A stretch of DNA of 64,000 nt, taken from positions 150,666 through 214,665 of the forward strand of contig NZ_LLXZ01000191.1 of NCBI RefSeq assembly GCF_001440395.1, written 5' to 3'. The notes beneath the pieces are model-generated. The model did no database searches, was not told where the DNA came from, and saw only the letters and a list, made by a program, of their open reading frames with translations. Of this stretch, positions 37,104 through 45,608 are shown in pieces. Each line of letters starts with the position of its first letter. The first letter of the stretch is position 1. The stretch is from Bradyrhizobium jicamae. Its GTDB lineage: Bacteria; Pseudomonadota; Alphaproteobacteria; Rhizobiales; Xanthobacteraceae. The position numbers and the translations under genes were made by a program.

Positions 37104-37448
37104 ATGATGGCACGGACGCTCTTGCTCTCGGCTCTGGCCGCAACTTTCGTGGCCGCCGCGGCCGGCCCGGCGCTGGCGCAGGCCTGCACCAAGCAGGGCG
37201 TGGATGTGACCTGCGACGACGGCCGGCGCGGCATCTTTGCGGGCGACTCCATCGTGTGGGCCGACGGCTCGAAATCGCGGCTGGCCTCGCCGCATCCGAG
37301 CGTCATCATCGGCAACAAGTCGTCCGTCGTCATCGGCCCCGGCGTGTTCGCCGGCAACGGCAAGGGCGGTTACGTGCCGATGGACAATCCGAGCGCGCCG
37401 AACAAGGCGCGCTGCCCGGTGCTGGATGGCGTGTCGTATTGTTTTTGA
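37104..37448 (+). CDS. Exported protein of unknown function
   Basis: 114 residues. Signal peptide (RTLLLSALAATFVAAAAGPALAQA), then a mature domain with four Cys (CTKQ, VTCDDG, ARCPV, SYCF) and a repeated-strand section (IFAGDSIVWADGS, SVIIGNKSSVVIGPGVFAGNG). GGAGGACGCAAA before ATG 37104 supports the start. No family recognised; the strand pattern suggests a small beta fold in the periplasm. It is followed by a family E repeat. Confidence 0.65.
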   Translation: MMARTLLLSALAATFVAAAAGPALAQACTKQGVDVTCDDGRRGIFAGDSIVWADGSKSRLASPHPSVIIGNKSSVVIGPGVFAGNGKGGYVPMDNPSAPNKARCPVLDGVSYCF

Positions 37449-37523
37449 GGGGTGGGGGCGGGACCGCCTCGGGCTGAGGAGCCTATCCCAAGCAAAAGCG
37501 TATCAGGAGCGCACCGCCTTCTT

Positions 37524-37708
37524 ACCCGCCCCTCGAGGGGGCCGAGACGAGCGAAGCTCGCTCGGGGGTCGGCTCGCATTGAGCGAAGCGAAAAGCGAGA
37601 CGGGGTGGGGTGACCTCTCCACTCGGGCACTGTGGACGCGGACAGACCGTCACCCCACTCCGTTACGCATCTGCGATGCGTGACGACCCGCCCCCTCGAG
37701 GGGCGGGT
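37524..37708. repeat. Dispersed palindromic repeat, family E, copy 1 (variant)
   Basis: The outer arms acccgcccctcgaggggg and cccctcgaggggcgggt are complementary. Inner blocks gcgaagcgaaaagcgagacg, ggggtggggtgacctctcca and a gcatctgcgatgc hairpin recur in the copies at 44730-44896 and 53644-53803. It lies between the convergent ends of the exported protein gene and otsA. Confidence 0.8.
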
Positions 37709-37731
37709 GAAGCACGGCGGCCAGCCGCAAA

Positions 37732-39192
37732 CTAGTGATACCGCGCGCCGCCATTGGTGGCGGAGCGAACCGGCCATAGCGCGGGCTCCGTCATGACCGG
37801 CGCCAACTCGCTCTTGTCGAGCTGGCAGTCGTGCAGCGCCTCGGTGAAGTCCGCGAACCATTGCTGGATCGTATGGCCGCGCAGCTTCGCCATCATCGCT
37901 TCCCAGCGCATCCGACGTTCGGTCAGCGGCATCGACAGCGCCATTGCAATCGTGCGCGCCATGCCGTCGATGTCGTGCGGATTGACCAGCAATGCCGTGT
38001 CGAGCTCGTTGGCGGCGCCGGCGAATTTCGACAGCACGAGCACGCCGGGATCGACCGGATTTTGCGCGGCGACATATTCCTTGGCGACGAGGTTCATGCC
38101 GTCCTGCAGCGGCGTCACCACGCCGACCTGCGCGGTGCGATAGAGGCCCGCGAGCACGGCCTGGCCGTAGCCCTTGTTGAGATAGCGGATCGGCGTCCAG
38201 TCGACCTCGCCATGCTGGCCGTTGACGTCGGTGACGAGTTTGGCGACCTCGCTCTGCAGATTGCCATAGGCTTCGATCGCGCCGCGCGAAGGCGTTGCGA
38301 TCTGCAGCAGCGACGCTGTGCGCGCCAACGACGGATGCAACGTCCACATCCGGTCGAACGCCTTGATGCGGTTGATCAGGCCCTTGGAATAGTCGAGACG
38401 GTCGACGCCGATCGCGAGCTTCTCGCCGTTCAGGCTGCGCCGCAGCCGCGAGACATCCGGATGGGTCGAGGCCTTCATTGCCAATTGCGCGAACTGCTTC
38501 GGATCGATGCCGATCGGAAATACCGCGGCGCGCGTCCGGCCGTAGCGCGAGATGATCACGCCGTCATGCACGACGAGGCCGAGGTCGGACTGCGCGTAGG
38601 ACACGAAGTTCTCGCAATCTTCCTCGGTCTGGAAACCGATCAGATCATAGGCCAGCATCGCCTCGATCAGCTCGCGATGATGCGGCACGCCTGATATCAC
38701 CGAACGTGCCGGCCACGGCGTGTGCAGGAAGAAGCCGATCGGCTCGGTGACGCCGAGATCGCGCAATTCGGCGCCGAGCGCCAGGAAATGGTAATCCTGA
38801 ACCCAGAACGCGGTATCGGTTTTTCGGAATCGCAGCAGCGCACGCGCCATGAAGGCGTTCACTTCGCGATAGCTGAGATAGTCCTCCTGCGAGGCGCGAA
38901 TCAGATCGGCGCGCGAATGCAGCGCCGGCCACAGCGCGGAGTTCGCAAAGCCTTCGTAATAGCCGCCGTAATGCGCAGCCGGCAGATCCAGCATCGCCAG
39001 CGCGCCGGTGCCCAGCGCCTCGACTTCGGCAAAGGGTTCCTTCTGGTTCCCGTCGCGGACCCGCCCCGAGGAACCAACCCAGATAGCACCCGATTTCTCG
39101 ACGATCGGCAACAACGCCGCGGCGAGTCCCCCCGTCATGGGTTCGTTGGGTTTTCCGCGCGAAACGCGGTTAGAAACGACGACGAGGTTCAA
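37732..39192 (-). CDS. otsA: Alpha,alpha-trehalose-phosphate synthase (UDP-forming)
   Basis: 486 residues, GT20 family. It makes trehalose-6-phosphate from UDP-glucose and glucose-6-phosphate in the cytoplasm. Landmarks: the N-terminal VVVSNRVSRG with the phosphate-binding Arg, TGGLAAALLP, FWVQDYHFLALGAELR, GVDRLDYSKGL carrying the catalytic Arg and Lys, and DGMNLVAKEY near the C-terminal UDP site. Its length is normal. The phosphatase gene otsB lies 196 bases upstream on the same strand. Trehalose production protects rhizobia from desiccation and osmotic stress. Confidence 0.95.
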   Translation of the reverse strand: MNLVVVSNRVSRGKPNEPMTGGLAAALLPIVEKSGAIWVGSSGRVRDGNQKEPFAEVEALGTGALAMLDLPAAHYGGYYEGFANSALWPALHSRADLIRASQEDYLSYREVNAFMARALLRFRKTDTAFWVQDYHFLALGAELRDLGVTEPIGFFLHTPWPARSVISGVPHHRELIEAMLAYDLIGFQTEEDCENFVSYAQSDLGLVVHDGVIISRYGRTRAAVFPIGIDPKQFAQLAMKASTHPDVSRLRRSLNGEKLAIGVDRLDYSKGLINRIKAFDRMWTLHPSLARTASLLQIATPSRGAIEAYGNLQSEVAKLVTDVNGQHGEVDWTPIRYLNKGYGQAVLAGLYRTAQVGVVTPLQDGMNLVAKEYVAAQNPVDPGVLVLSKFAGAANELDTALLVNPHDIDGMARTIAMALSMPLTERRMRWEAMMAKLRGHTIQQWFADFTEALHDCQLDKSELAPVMTEPALWPVRSATNGGARYH

Positions 39193-39388
39193 GGGTCCCC
39201 TCCCGTTGGTACGCCGCGGTTAACAACCGTTCATCAATATGGTTCCTGATCACCCTTTCAACGAATTGAAACCAAATTCGGGCTGCGGCATGCAGGAACT
39301 CACCGGAACTCACGAAAAATAAATTTTGTCGTGAACCTCGGCGTCATCAGCGAGAATCTATGTTCGAAACTCGTCGAGACGAGAAACA

Positions 39389-40225
39389 TTATGGCAGCGC
39401 TGCGTCCCTTTCGTCATCAAGCAGGTGTGTAAGGAATTCCCTGACATCGCTCGGCGCATCGAAATGTCCCGCAACGCCTTTGGCACGGCGGCCGACGGAG
39501 AAAGCGAGGCCGTCGAGATCAGGCATGATCGCAAATACCGTCTCGTCGGTGACGTCGTCGCCGATGAAGAACGGACGGCGGCCCTTGAACGGTTCGCGCG
39601 TCATCAATTCGCGCACGCCGCTCGCCTTGGTGAAGCCGGAATGCTTGATCTCGCAGACGCATTTGCCGGGCAGCACCTCGATCGGCGCGTTGGGCAGATC
39701 GGCCCTGATCAGTGACACCGCGGCATAGATCGCCTTCTCGGCATGCGGCGCGAGGCGGTAATGCAGTGCCAGCGAATAACCCTTGTCTTCCAGCAATATT
39801 CCGGGGCTGAGCTTTGCAATCGCGGCCAGCCGCCGCTTCAGTTCCTTGTCCATCGGTGGCGCATGCGCGGCCACCGCCTCGCTGTCGGTCTCGATCCGCA
39901 TCTCGGCGCCATGGCCGCCGACGGCCGGAAACTGATCAGGCGCGAAAATCAGATCGATGTCGTTGAGCGAGCGTCCTGAGACCAGCGCCAGCGCGCCATT
40001 GGTTCGCACCAGCAGGCGGTTCAGCGTCTTCACCAGGCCCGGCGGCACCCAGACTTCACGCGGCGTCGGCATCAGATCGAGCAGCGTGCCGTCGATGTCG
40101 AGCAGAACAGCGGTCTCGCTGAGATGCGGTATCAGCGAGCGCGGCACAGGAACGGTTTCCGGCGCGGCGTCGTCTTCGCGGACGATATCTTCTTCCAACG
40201 GCATTTCCAGCAGATCCTCGTTCAT
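39389..40225 (-). CDS. otsB: Trehalose-6-phosphate phosphatase
   Basis: 278 residues of the HAD type IIB phosphatase family. Dephosphorylates trehalose-6-phosphate to trehalose. Motif I is LLDIDGTLLD with nucleophile and acid Asp, SGRSLNDID is motif II, and FFIGDDVTDETVF is motif IV. About 35 acidic N-terminal residues precede the catalytic core. The start lies 6 bases after the stop of the MFS gene, so the order MFS-otsB-otsA is likely one transcript. Confidence 0.93.
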   Translation of the reverse strand: MNEDLLEMPLEEDIVREDDAAPETVPVPRSLIPHLSETAVLLDIDGTLLDLMPTPREVWVPPGLVKTLNRLLVRTNGALALVSGRSLNDIDLIFAPDQFPAVGGHGAEMRIETDSEAVAAHAPPMDKELKRRLAAIAKLSPGILLEDKGYSLALHYRLAPHAEKAIYAAVSLIRADLPNAPIEVLPGKCVCEIKHSGFTKASGVRELMTREPFKGRRPFFIGDDVTDETVFAIMPDLDGLAFSVGRRAKGVAGHFDAPSDVREFLTHLLDDERDAALP

Positions 40226-40231
40226 CTCATC

Positions 40232-41734
40232 CTACTCCACAACTGCAAGCGGCCGTGCGACAGATTCGAGCGATTTGCGCTCGGCTGCCACGGCATATCG
40301 CCACGCAACGAGCGCGGCCACGATCATCAATGCCGACCCCAGCAGGTAGCCGGCGAAGACACTGTTGCGCGATCCGGTATCGATCAGCGCGCCGAACAGC
40401 GCGGGCCCTGCCACGCCGCCGATGCCCGTTCCGATCGCATAGAACAGCGCAATGGCCAGCGCGCGCACCTCCAGCGGAAACGTCTCGCTGACGGTGAGAT
40501 AGGCCGCGCTCGCCGCCGGCGAGGCAAAGAAGAAGATCACCATCCAGGCGATGGTCTGGGTCTGCGCTGTCAGAACGCCGATCGAGAACAGATAGCCCGA
40601 CAGCGCGAGCAGAATTCCCGAAACGCCGTAGGTCGTCGCGATCATCGTGCGGCGGCCCAGCGTATCGAACAGGCGACCGAGCAGCAGCGGCCCGAGGAAG
40701 TTACCGGCCGCAAAGGGCAGGATGTACCAGCCGACATGGCTGGCCGGGATGCCGAAGAAATCGGTCAGTATCAGCGCGAAGGTGAAGAAGATCGCATTGT
40801 AGAAGAACGCCTGCGCGGCCATCAGCACCAGGCCGACCAGCGAACGCTGACGGTAGGTCGTGAACAGCGTATGCGCCACTTCGCCGAGCGGCGTGTGGCT
40901 GCGCATCTTCAGCCTGATCTTCGGGAATACCTCATCGGCCGGATGATCCGGATGCCGCGTCGACGCTCTCTCGATCTCATCGACGATGGCATGCGCCTCC
41001 TCGGGACGGCCGTGGATCATCAGCCAGCGCGGACTTTCCGGAATCCACATCCGCATCACGAACACGATCAAGCCGAGAGCCGCACCGATGAAGTAGGCGA
41101 GCCGCCAGCCTATGTCGGGCGCGAACATATTGGGATCGAGCAACACGATTGCGGCGACGGCGCCGATCGCGGCACCAATCCAGAAGCTGCCGTTGATCAC
41201 CAGATCGGTCCAGCCGCGATAGCGCGCCGGCACCAGTTCCTGGATCGTCGAATTGATCGCGGTATATTCGCCGCCGATCCCCGCCCCGGTCAGGAAGCGA
41301 AACAGCGCGTAGCTCGTGATGTTCCACGACAGCGCGGTGGCGGCAGTCGCGGTGAGATAGACGGCGAGGGTAATGAAGAAGAGTTTCTTGCGCCCGATCC
41401 TGTCCGTGAGCCAGCCGAAACCGAGCGCGCCGAGCACGGCGCCGGCGAGGTAGGCGCTGTTGGCAAGGCCAACGTCGAAATTCGAGAATTGCAGCGTCGG
41501 GCTTTCCTTCAGCGCGCCCGACAGAGCGCCGGCAAGCGTGACTTCCAGCCCGTCCAGAATCCAGGTGATGCCGAGCGCGGCGACGACGCGGGTATGAAAA
41601 CCGCCCCACTGCAAGCAATCGAGCCGCGCAGGTATGCTGGTCTCGACGACGCGGTCATTGTCCTGCGCCGCCGGTGCGGAGATGGTGACACTCTCACTCA
41701 CTGCCGCACCGTGCCGTATTGCTGTCGGACCCAT
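40232..41734 (-). CDS. MFS transporter (sugar/acid porter type)
   Basis: 500 residues with twelve membrane spans. The loop 2-3 motif GWLTDRIGRKKLF and the equivalent LLGRLFDTLGRR in the second half mark the major facilitator superfamily; GGEYTAINSTIQELVP and PESPRWLMIHGRPEEA are typical of the sugar or aromatic-acid porter branch. A long cytoplasmic loop separates the halves. The substrate is unknown; coupling to otsB-otsA suggests a carbohydrate or osmolyte, which is inference. The start at ATG 41734 has no clear ribosome site; a GTG 12 codons later is possible. Confidence 0.83.
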   Translation of the reverse strand: MGPTAIRHGAAVSESVTISAPAAQDNDRVVETSIPARLDCLQWGGFHTRVVAALGITWILDGLEVTLAGALSGALKESPTLQFSNFDVGLANSAYLAGAVLGALGFGWLTDRIGRKKLFFITLAVYLTATAATALSWNITSYALFRFLTGAGIGGEYTAINSTIQELVPARYRGWTDLVINGSFWIGAAIGAVAAIVLLDPNMFAPDIGWRLAYFIGAALGLIVFVMRMWIPESPRWLMIHGRPEEAHAIVDEIERASTRHPDHPADEVFPKIRLKMRSHTPLGEVAHTLFTTYRQRSLVGLVLMAAQAFFYNAIFFTFALILTDFFGIPASHVGWYILPFAAGNFLGPLLLGRLFDTLGRRTMIATTYGVSGILLALSGYLFSIGVLTAQTQTIAWMVIFFFASPAASAAYLTVSETFPLEVRALAIALFYAIGTGIGGVAGPALFGALIDTGSRNSVFAGYLLGSALMIVAALVAWRYAVAAERKSLESVARPLAVVE

Positions 41735-41925
41735 CAGATTGGACCAATGAAAAAACACCCCGGAACGCCCCAGCCCCAGGGTTTTCTCGCTCAATTGCGG
41801 CAAACATGCTGCCCGCCACCGAGATAACGCCCTCGGTTGGCAGGGGTTCCGGCGATTTTCGCGCCGCGAAAATGCATAGCTGTCATCGTGTGTTGGGCGT
41901 GCAAGGACGTGCTGCGGCCTTTCTG

Positions 41926-42005
41926 CCGTCATTGCGAGCGAAGCGAAGCAATCCACGTCTCAGCGCGGGGATAGATGGATTGCTTCGCTGCGCTCGCAAT
42001 GACGG
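41926..42005. repeat. Dispersed palindromic repeat, family A, copy 2
   Basis: Arms ccgtcattgcgagcgaagcg and tgcgctcgcaatgacgg enclose a short variable centre. Same family as 5716-5802 and 52227-52310. It lies in the divergent gap between the MFS gene and the DUF3175 gene. Confidence 0.85.
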
Positions 42006-42071
42006 CTGCGAATGAAAGGAACAGAACTATCGACCGACCGTTCTTCGGCAAAGTTAGCAACGGAGCCGACC

Positions 42072-42425
42072 ATGGCCGAACGCCGGAAGACATCGCGTCC
42101 GCGCAAGACCGCGGCCCGAAAGCGCAGCCGCACCACAGCCACGAAGAAATCATCGCCGAAGCGCTGGTCGCAACGCGTGACACAGGAAAGCGACGCGCTT
42201 GATCTGAAGCGCGGCGTGTTCAAGCAGACCAGCGCGAAGAAGATCGCGGCATCGCTGAAGCATTCTGCCGAGCACAGTGCGCGCCGGAAGAGCGGCGCCT
42301 ATCGTTCGGCGCTATCGATGCTGACTTTCTACATCAACCGTGCCGGCAAGACCTTGCCGAAGACGCAGCGCGCCCGACTGGAGCGCGCGAAGGTGGAGTT
42401 GAAGCACCAGTTCGGGAGGGAGTAA
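42072..42425 (+). CDS. DUF3175 family small basic protein
   Basis: 117 residues. A Lys/Arg-rich low-complexity N-terminus (about 1-35: RRKTSRPRKTAARKRSRTTA) precedes the DUF3175 core (VFKQTSAKKIAASLKHSAEH, SALSMLTFYINRAGKTLPKT). The basic tail would suit nucleic-acid binding; the function of the family is not known to me. CGGAGCCGACC precedes ATG 42072; the frame opens 20 codons earlier inside the region next to repeat A. Confidence 0.75.
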   Translation: MAERRKTSRPRKTAARKRSRTTATKKSSPKRWSQRVTQESDALDLKRGVFKQTSAKKIAASLKHSAEHSARRKSGAYRSALSMLTFYINRAGKTLPKTQRARLERAKVELKHQFGRE

Positions 42426-42431
42426 TCTTGC

Positions 42432-42549
42432 GTCGTCCCTGCGAACGCAGGGACCCATACGCCGCAGCCTCGCGAAAGGGGCACGCGGTCGGTCATTCAC
42501 TACACAACGAAGAACGGTGGTTATGGGCCCCTGCTTTCGCAGGGGCGAC
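42432..42549. repeat. Dispersed palindromic repeat, family F
   Basis: Two hairpin ends, gtccctgcgaacgcagggac and gggcccctgctttcgcaggg with gcgac, enclose about 75 bases. The ends are complementary across the block (cccata with ttatggg). It lies between the convergent DUF3175 and chemoreceptor genes. Only this copy is present. Confidence 0.65.
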
Positions 42550-42551
42550 AA

Positions 42552-44588
42552 CTACGCCGCCCGGATATTCTCCATGAAGCGATCGAGTTCTTCGCGCAGC
42601 CGCGTGCTTTCGCTCGACAGCGTACGGGCCGAATTCAGCACCTCCTCGGAGGCCGAGCCGGTTTCGGTGGCGCCGCGGTTGACGTGCATGACGTTGGCGG
42701 CGGCCTCCTGCGTGCCTTGCGCGACGTTCTGGACGCTGCGCGCAATTTCCTGCGTCGCCGAGCTTTGCTGCTCGACGGCGCTGGCAATCGTCGAGGCGAT
42801 GTCGGAGATTTTTCCGATGGTGCCGCCGATCTCCTTGATCGCGGCGACCGATTCCTGCGTCGCGCCCTGCATGCCCGCGATGTGATTGGATATCTCGTCG
42901 GTCGCCTTCGCGGTCTGGCTGGCGAGCGATTTGACTTCGGAGGCGACCACGGCAAAGCCGCGGCCGGCATCGCCGGCGCGGGCCGCCTCGATGGTGGCGT
43001 TCAGCGCCAACAAATTGGTCTGCTCGGCAATCGCGGTGATCAGCTTGACGACGTCGCCGATCTCCTGCGCGGCGCGCGACAGCTTTCCGATCCGCCCGTC
43101 GGTCTGTTCGGCCTGGCGCACGGCTGCTTCCGCAATCTGGCTGGATTCCTTGACGCGCCGTCCGATCTCGTCGACGGAGGTCGACAATTCCTCGGTCGCT
43201 GATGCCACCGACTGCATGTTGGTGGAGGCTTCTTCCGAAGCGCCTGCAACCTGGCTCGACAGGTTTTGGGTGGTCTCCGCGGTCCGCGTCAGCGTGCCCG
43301 CCGCCGCCTCGAGCTGCACAGCCGATGAGGACACATTGGCAACGATTGCGCCAACCGCGGCTTCGAATTCATCGGCGAAGCGAATGAGTTCGGCGCGGCG
43401 CGCGGCGCTCGCCGCCTTGTTCTGCGCTTCCTGTGCGGCGGCGTCGCGCTCGGCACGGGCGATCGCCTGCACCTTGAACTCCTCAACCGCGCTCGCCATC
43501 TGGCCAAGCTCGTCCTTGCGGCCGAGACCGGGCAGCACGACTTCGAAATTGCCGGCGGCGAGCTCGCGCATCGCCTTGCACATCGCGATCATCGGCCGGG
43601 AAATGCCGGTGCCGAGCAGGAACGCCCAGACGCAGCCGAGCAGAAAGCCGCCGGCGGCAAGGATCAGGATCAGCCGCTCGGTCTCGCCGATGGTCGCATT
43701 CGATTCGGCCTCGAGCCGCTTCTGATCGGCCAGCAAATCCGACTTCATCGCGAGCGAGCCCTTGTTGATGGCGGCGGCCGAGTCCGTCATTTCCTGGGTC
43801 AGCTCATCGATCTCCTTGGCATTGTCGACCAGCTTGGCGAGCGCCTTCTGGTATTCTTCCAGCAGAGCCGCGATCTCCTGGACCCCCTGGCGAATCTTGT
43901 CATTGTTCGCCGGGATCGCCTTCAACGAGTTGCCGAGAAATTTGAGGCGCGCGAGCGCGCTGGATGCGACCGTCTTATCCGAATTGATGACGAACGTGTT
44001 GGCCAGCCCCACCACGGCCTGAAACTCATCGGCTACTTTTTTCGCGCTGAAGGTGACCGCCTGAAGCTCGGATTCATCGGCGTTGCTGGGGAGATCGTCG
44101 AGCTTGTAATAGAGCGACTGGCCATTGCGCACCAGCTGGTTTTGCGCAACCCGCGCGCTCTCGTCCTTGACCTTGACGATGTCGGCGAAAATCTTGGTGA
44201 AGGTGCGGAACTCGCGTTCGAGCTTGGCGACCTGCTCGAGCCGGGTCGGGTTGGTGGTCCCCTTCATCGAGGCGATGATCGCGTCCTTCAGGCCGGCCTC
44301 GGCTGCCAGCGCCGCCTTGCCGTCCTCTTCCTTGCCCGTCGCCACGAAATAGCGGGCGAGCGAACGATAGGAGATCAGCTCGCGATCGATGTCCCGCGAC
44401 AGGTCCGCCTCCAGCACGCTGCGCCGATAGGAATCGACGCCGGCAGAAACATGTTCGAACCCAAGATAGGCAAACCCCATGCTGGCGGCCGAGATCGCCA
44501 GCACGACGGCAAAGCCGAGCATGATCTTGGCACGGAACCGCAGGGTCGGGATCTTAATAGACGAGCCGCTACGTTTCGGAAATCGCAC
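42552..44588 (-). CDS. Methyl-accepting chemotaxis protein
   Basis: 678 residues: transmembrane helix 1 (about 24-46), a 260-residue helical periplasmic region of the length of an HBM-type sensor, transmembrane helix 2 (about 302-325), a HAMP domain and a signalling domain whose tip is EQTNLLALNATIEAARAGDA with VVASEVKSLA. It relays ligand binding to CheA/CheW at the cell pole. No C-terminal CheR pentapeptide is seen. The start GTG 44588 follows a run of Gs. No che genes are nearby, so it is an orphan receptor; the ligand is unknown. Confidence 0.9.
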   Translation of the reverse strand: MRFPKRSGSSIKIPTLRFRAKIMLGFAVVLAISAASMGFAYLGFEHVSAGVDSYRRSVLEADLSRDIDRELISYRSLARYFVATGKEEDGKAALAAEAGLKDAIIASMKGTTNPTRLEQVAKLEREFRTFTKIFADIVKVKDESARVAQNQLVRNGQSLYYKLDDLPSNADESELQAVTFSAKKVADEFQAVVGLANTFVINSDKTVASSALARLKFLGNSLKAIPANNDKIRQGVQEIAALLEEYQKALAKLVDNAKEIDELTQEMTDSAAAINKGSLAMKSDLLADQKRLEAESNATIGETERLILILAAGGFLLGCVWAFLLGTGISRPMIAMCKAMRELAAGNFEVVLPGLGRKDELGQMASAVEEFKVQAIARAERDAAAQEAQNKAASAARRAELIRFADEFEAAVGAIVANVSSSAVQLEAAAGTLTRTAETTQNLSSQVAGASEEASTNMQSVASATEELSTSVDEIGRRVKESSQIAEAAVRQAEQTDGRIGKLSRAAQEIGDVVKLITAIAEQTNLLALNATIEAARAGDAGRGFAVVASEVKSLASQTAKATDEISNHIAGMQGATQESVAAIKEIGGTIGKISDIASTIASAVEQQSSATQEIARSVQNVAQGTQEAAANVMHVNRGATETGSASEEVLNSARTLSSESTRLREELDRFMENIRAA

Positions 44589-45037
44589 GTCCCCCCCCCC
44601 GTTTTCGTTCTAAAAACAGGCATCGGCGGCCCCCGCCCCCGATCCGGTGCGCAAACTTAAGGCACAATGGATAAGGGTGGGTAAATCCGGGCAAAAGTTG
44701 CAAGGGGGGTGGTTGGGGCGGCCTCTCGCACCCTCCCCTGGAGGGGGAGGGTCGGTTCGCATGGAGCGAAGCGAAATGCGAAACGGGGTGGGGTGACGGT
44801 CCCTCCACATCTAACAGTGCCCGAGTGGAGAGACCGTCACCCCGCCCCGTCACGCATCTTGCGATGCGTGACGACCCTCCCCCTCCAGGGGAGGGTAAGA
44901 AAGATTCGCCGAACGCGCTGACCCGCGCACACTCGCTGATGTCATCACAATGACCCGGCCCATAAAAATCCCAGTTGCAAGTTCCCTCGCCGCTGTTTCT
45001 AATTGGAATAATTATAAAACATCGGGAGGTACCACGC
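44589..45037. promoter_or_regulatory. Intergenic region upstream of the CoxS-like gene
   Basis: About 450 bases between divergent genes. Repeat family E (44730-44896) fills the middle. The AT-rich part at 44985-45022 (ataattataaaac) precedes the ribosome site GGGAGGT and likely contains the promoter of the molybdenum hydroxylase operon. Confidence 0.45.
44730..44896. repeat. Dispersed palindromic repeat, family E, copy 2
   Basis: accctcccctggagggggag at the left and ccctccccctccaggggagg at the right are complementary. The interior has gcgaagcgaaatgcgaaacg, ggggtggggtgacgg and, inverted, accgtcaccccgccccg, plus a gcatcttgcgatgc hairpin. Confidence 0.85.
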
Positions 45038-45523
<486 letters not shown>

Positions 45524-45608
45524 GCCGCCGGCCAGCAATTTCTCGAATTCAAGACCGCGTTTCGATGGAAATGGCGGGAAACAATAACTCCGGTTGGGAG
45601 GACAGGAC

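Noticed and set aside
40124..41827. 567-codon plus-strand open frame
   Set aside because: It lies opposite the MFS transporter and otsB start, has low-complexity Arg/Gln/Glu composition and no family match.
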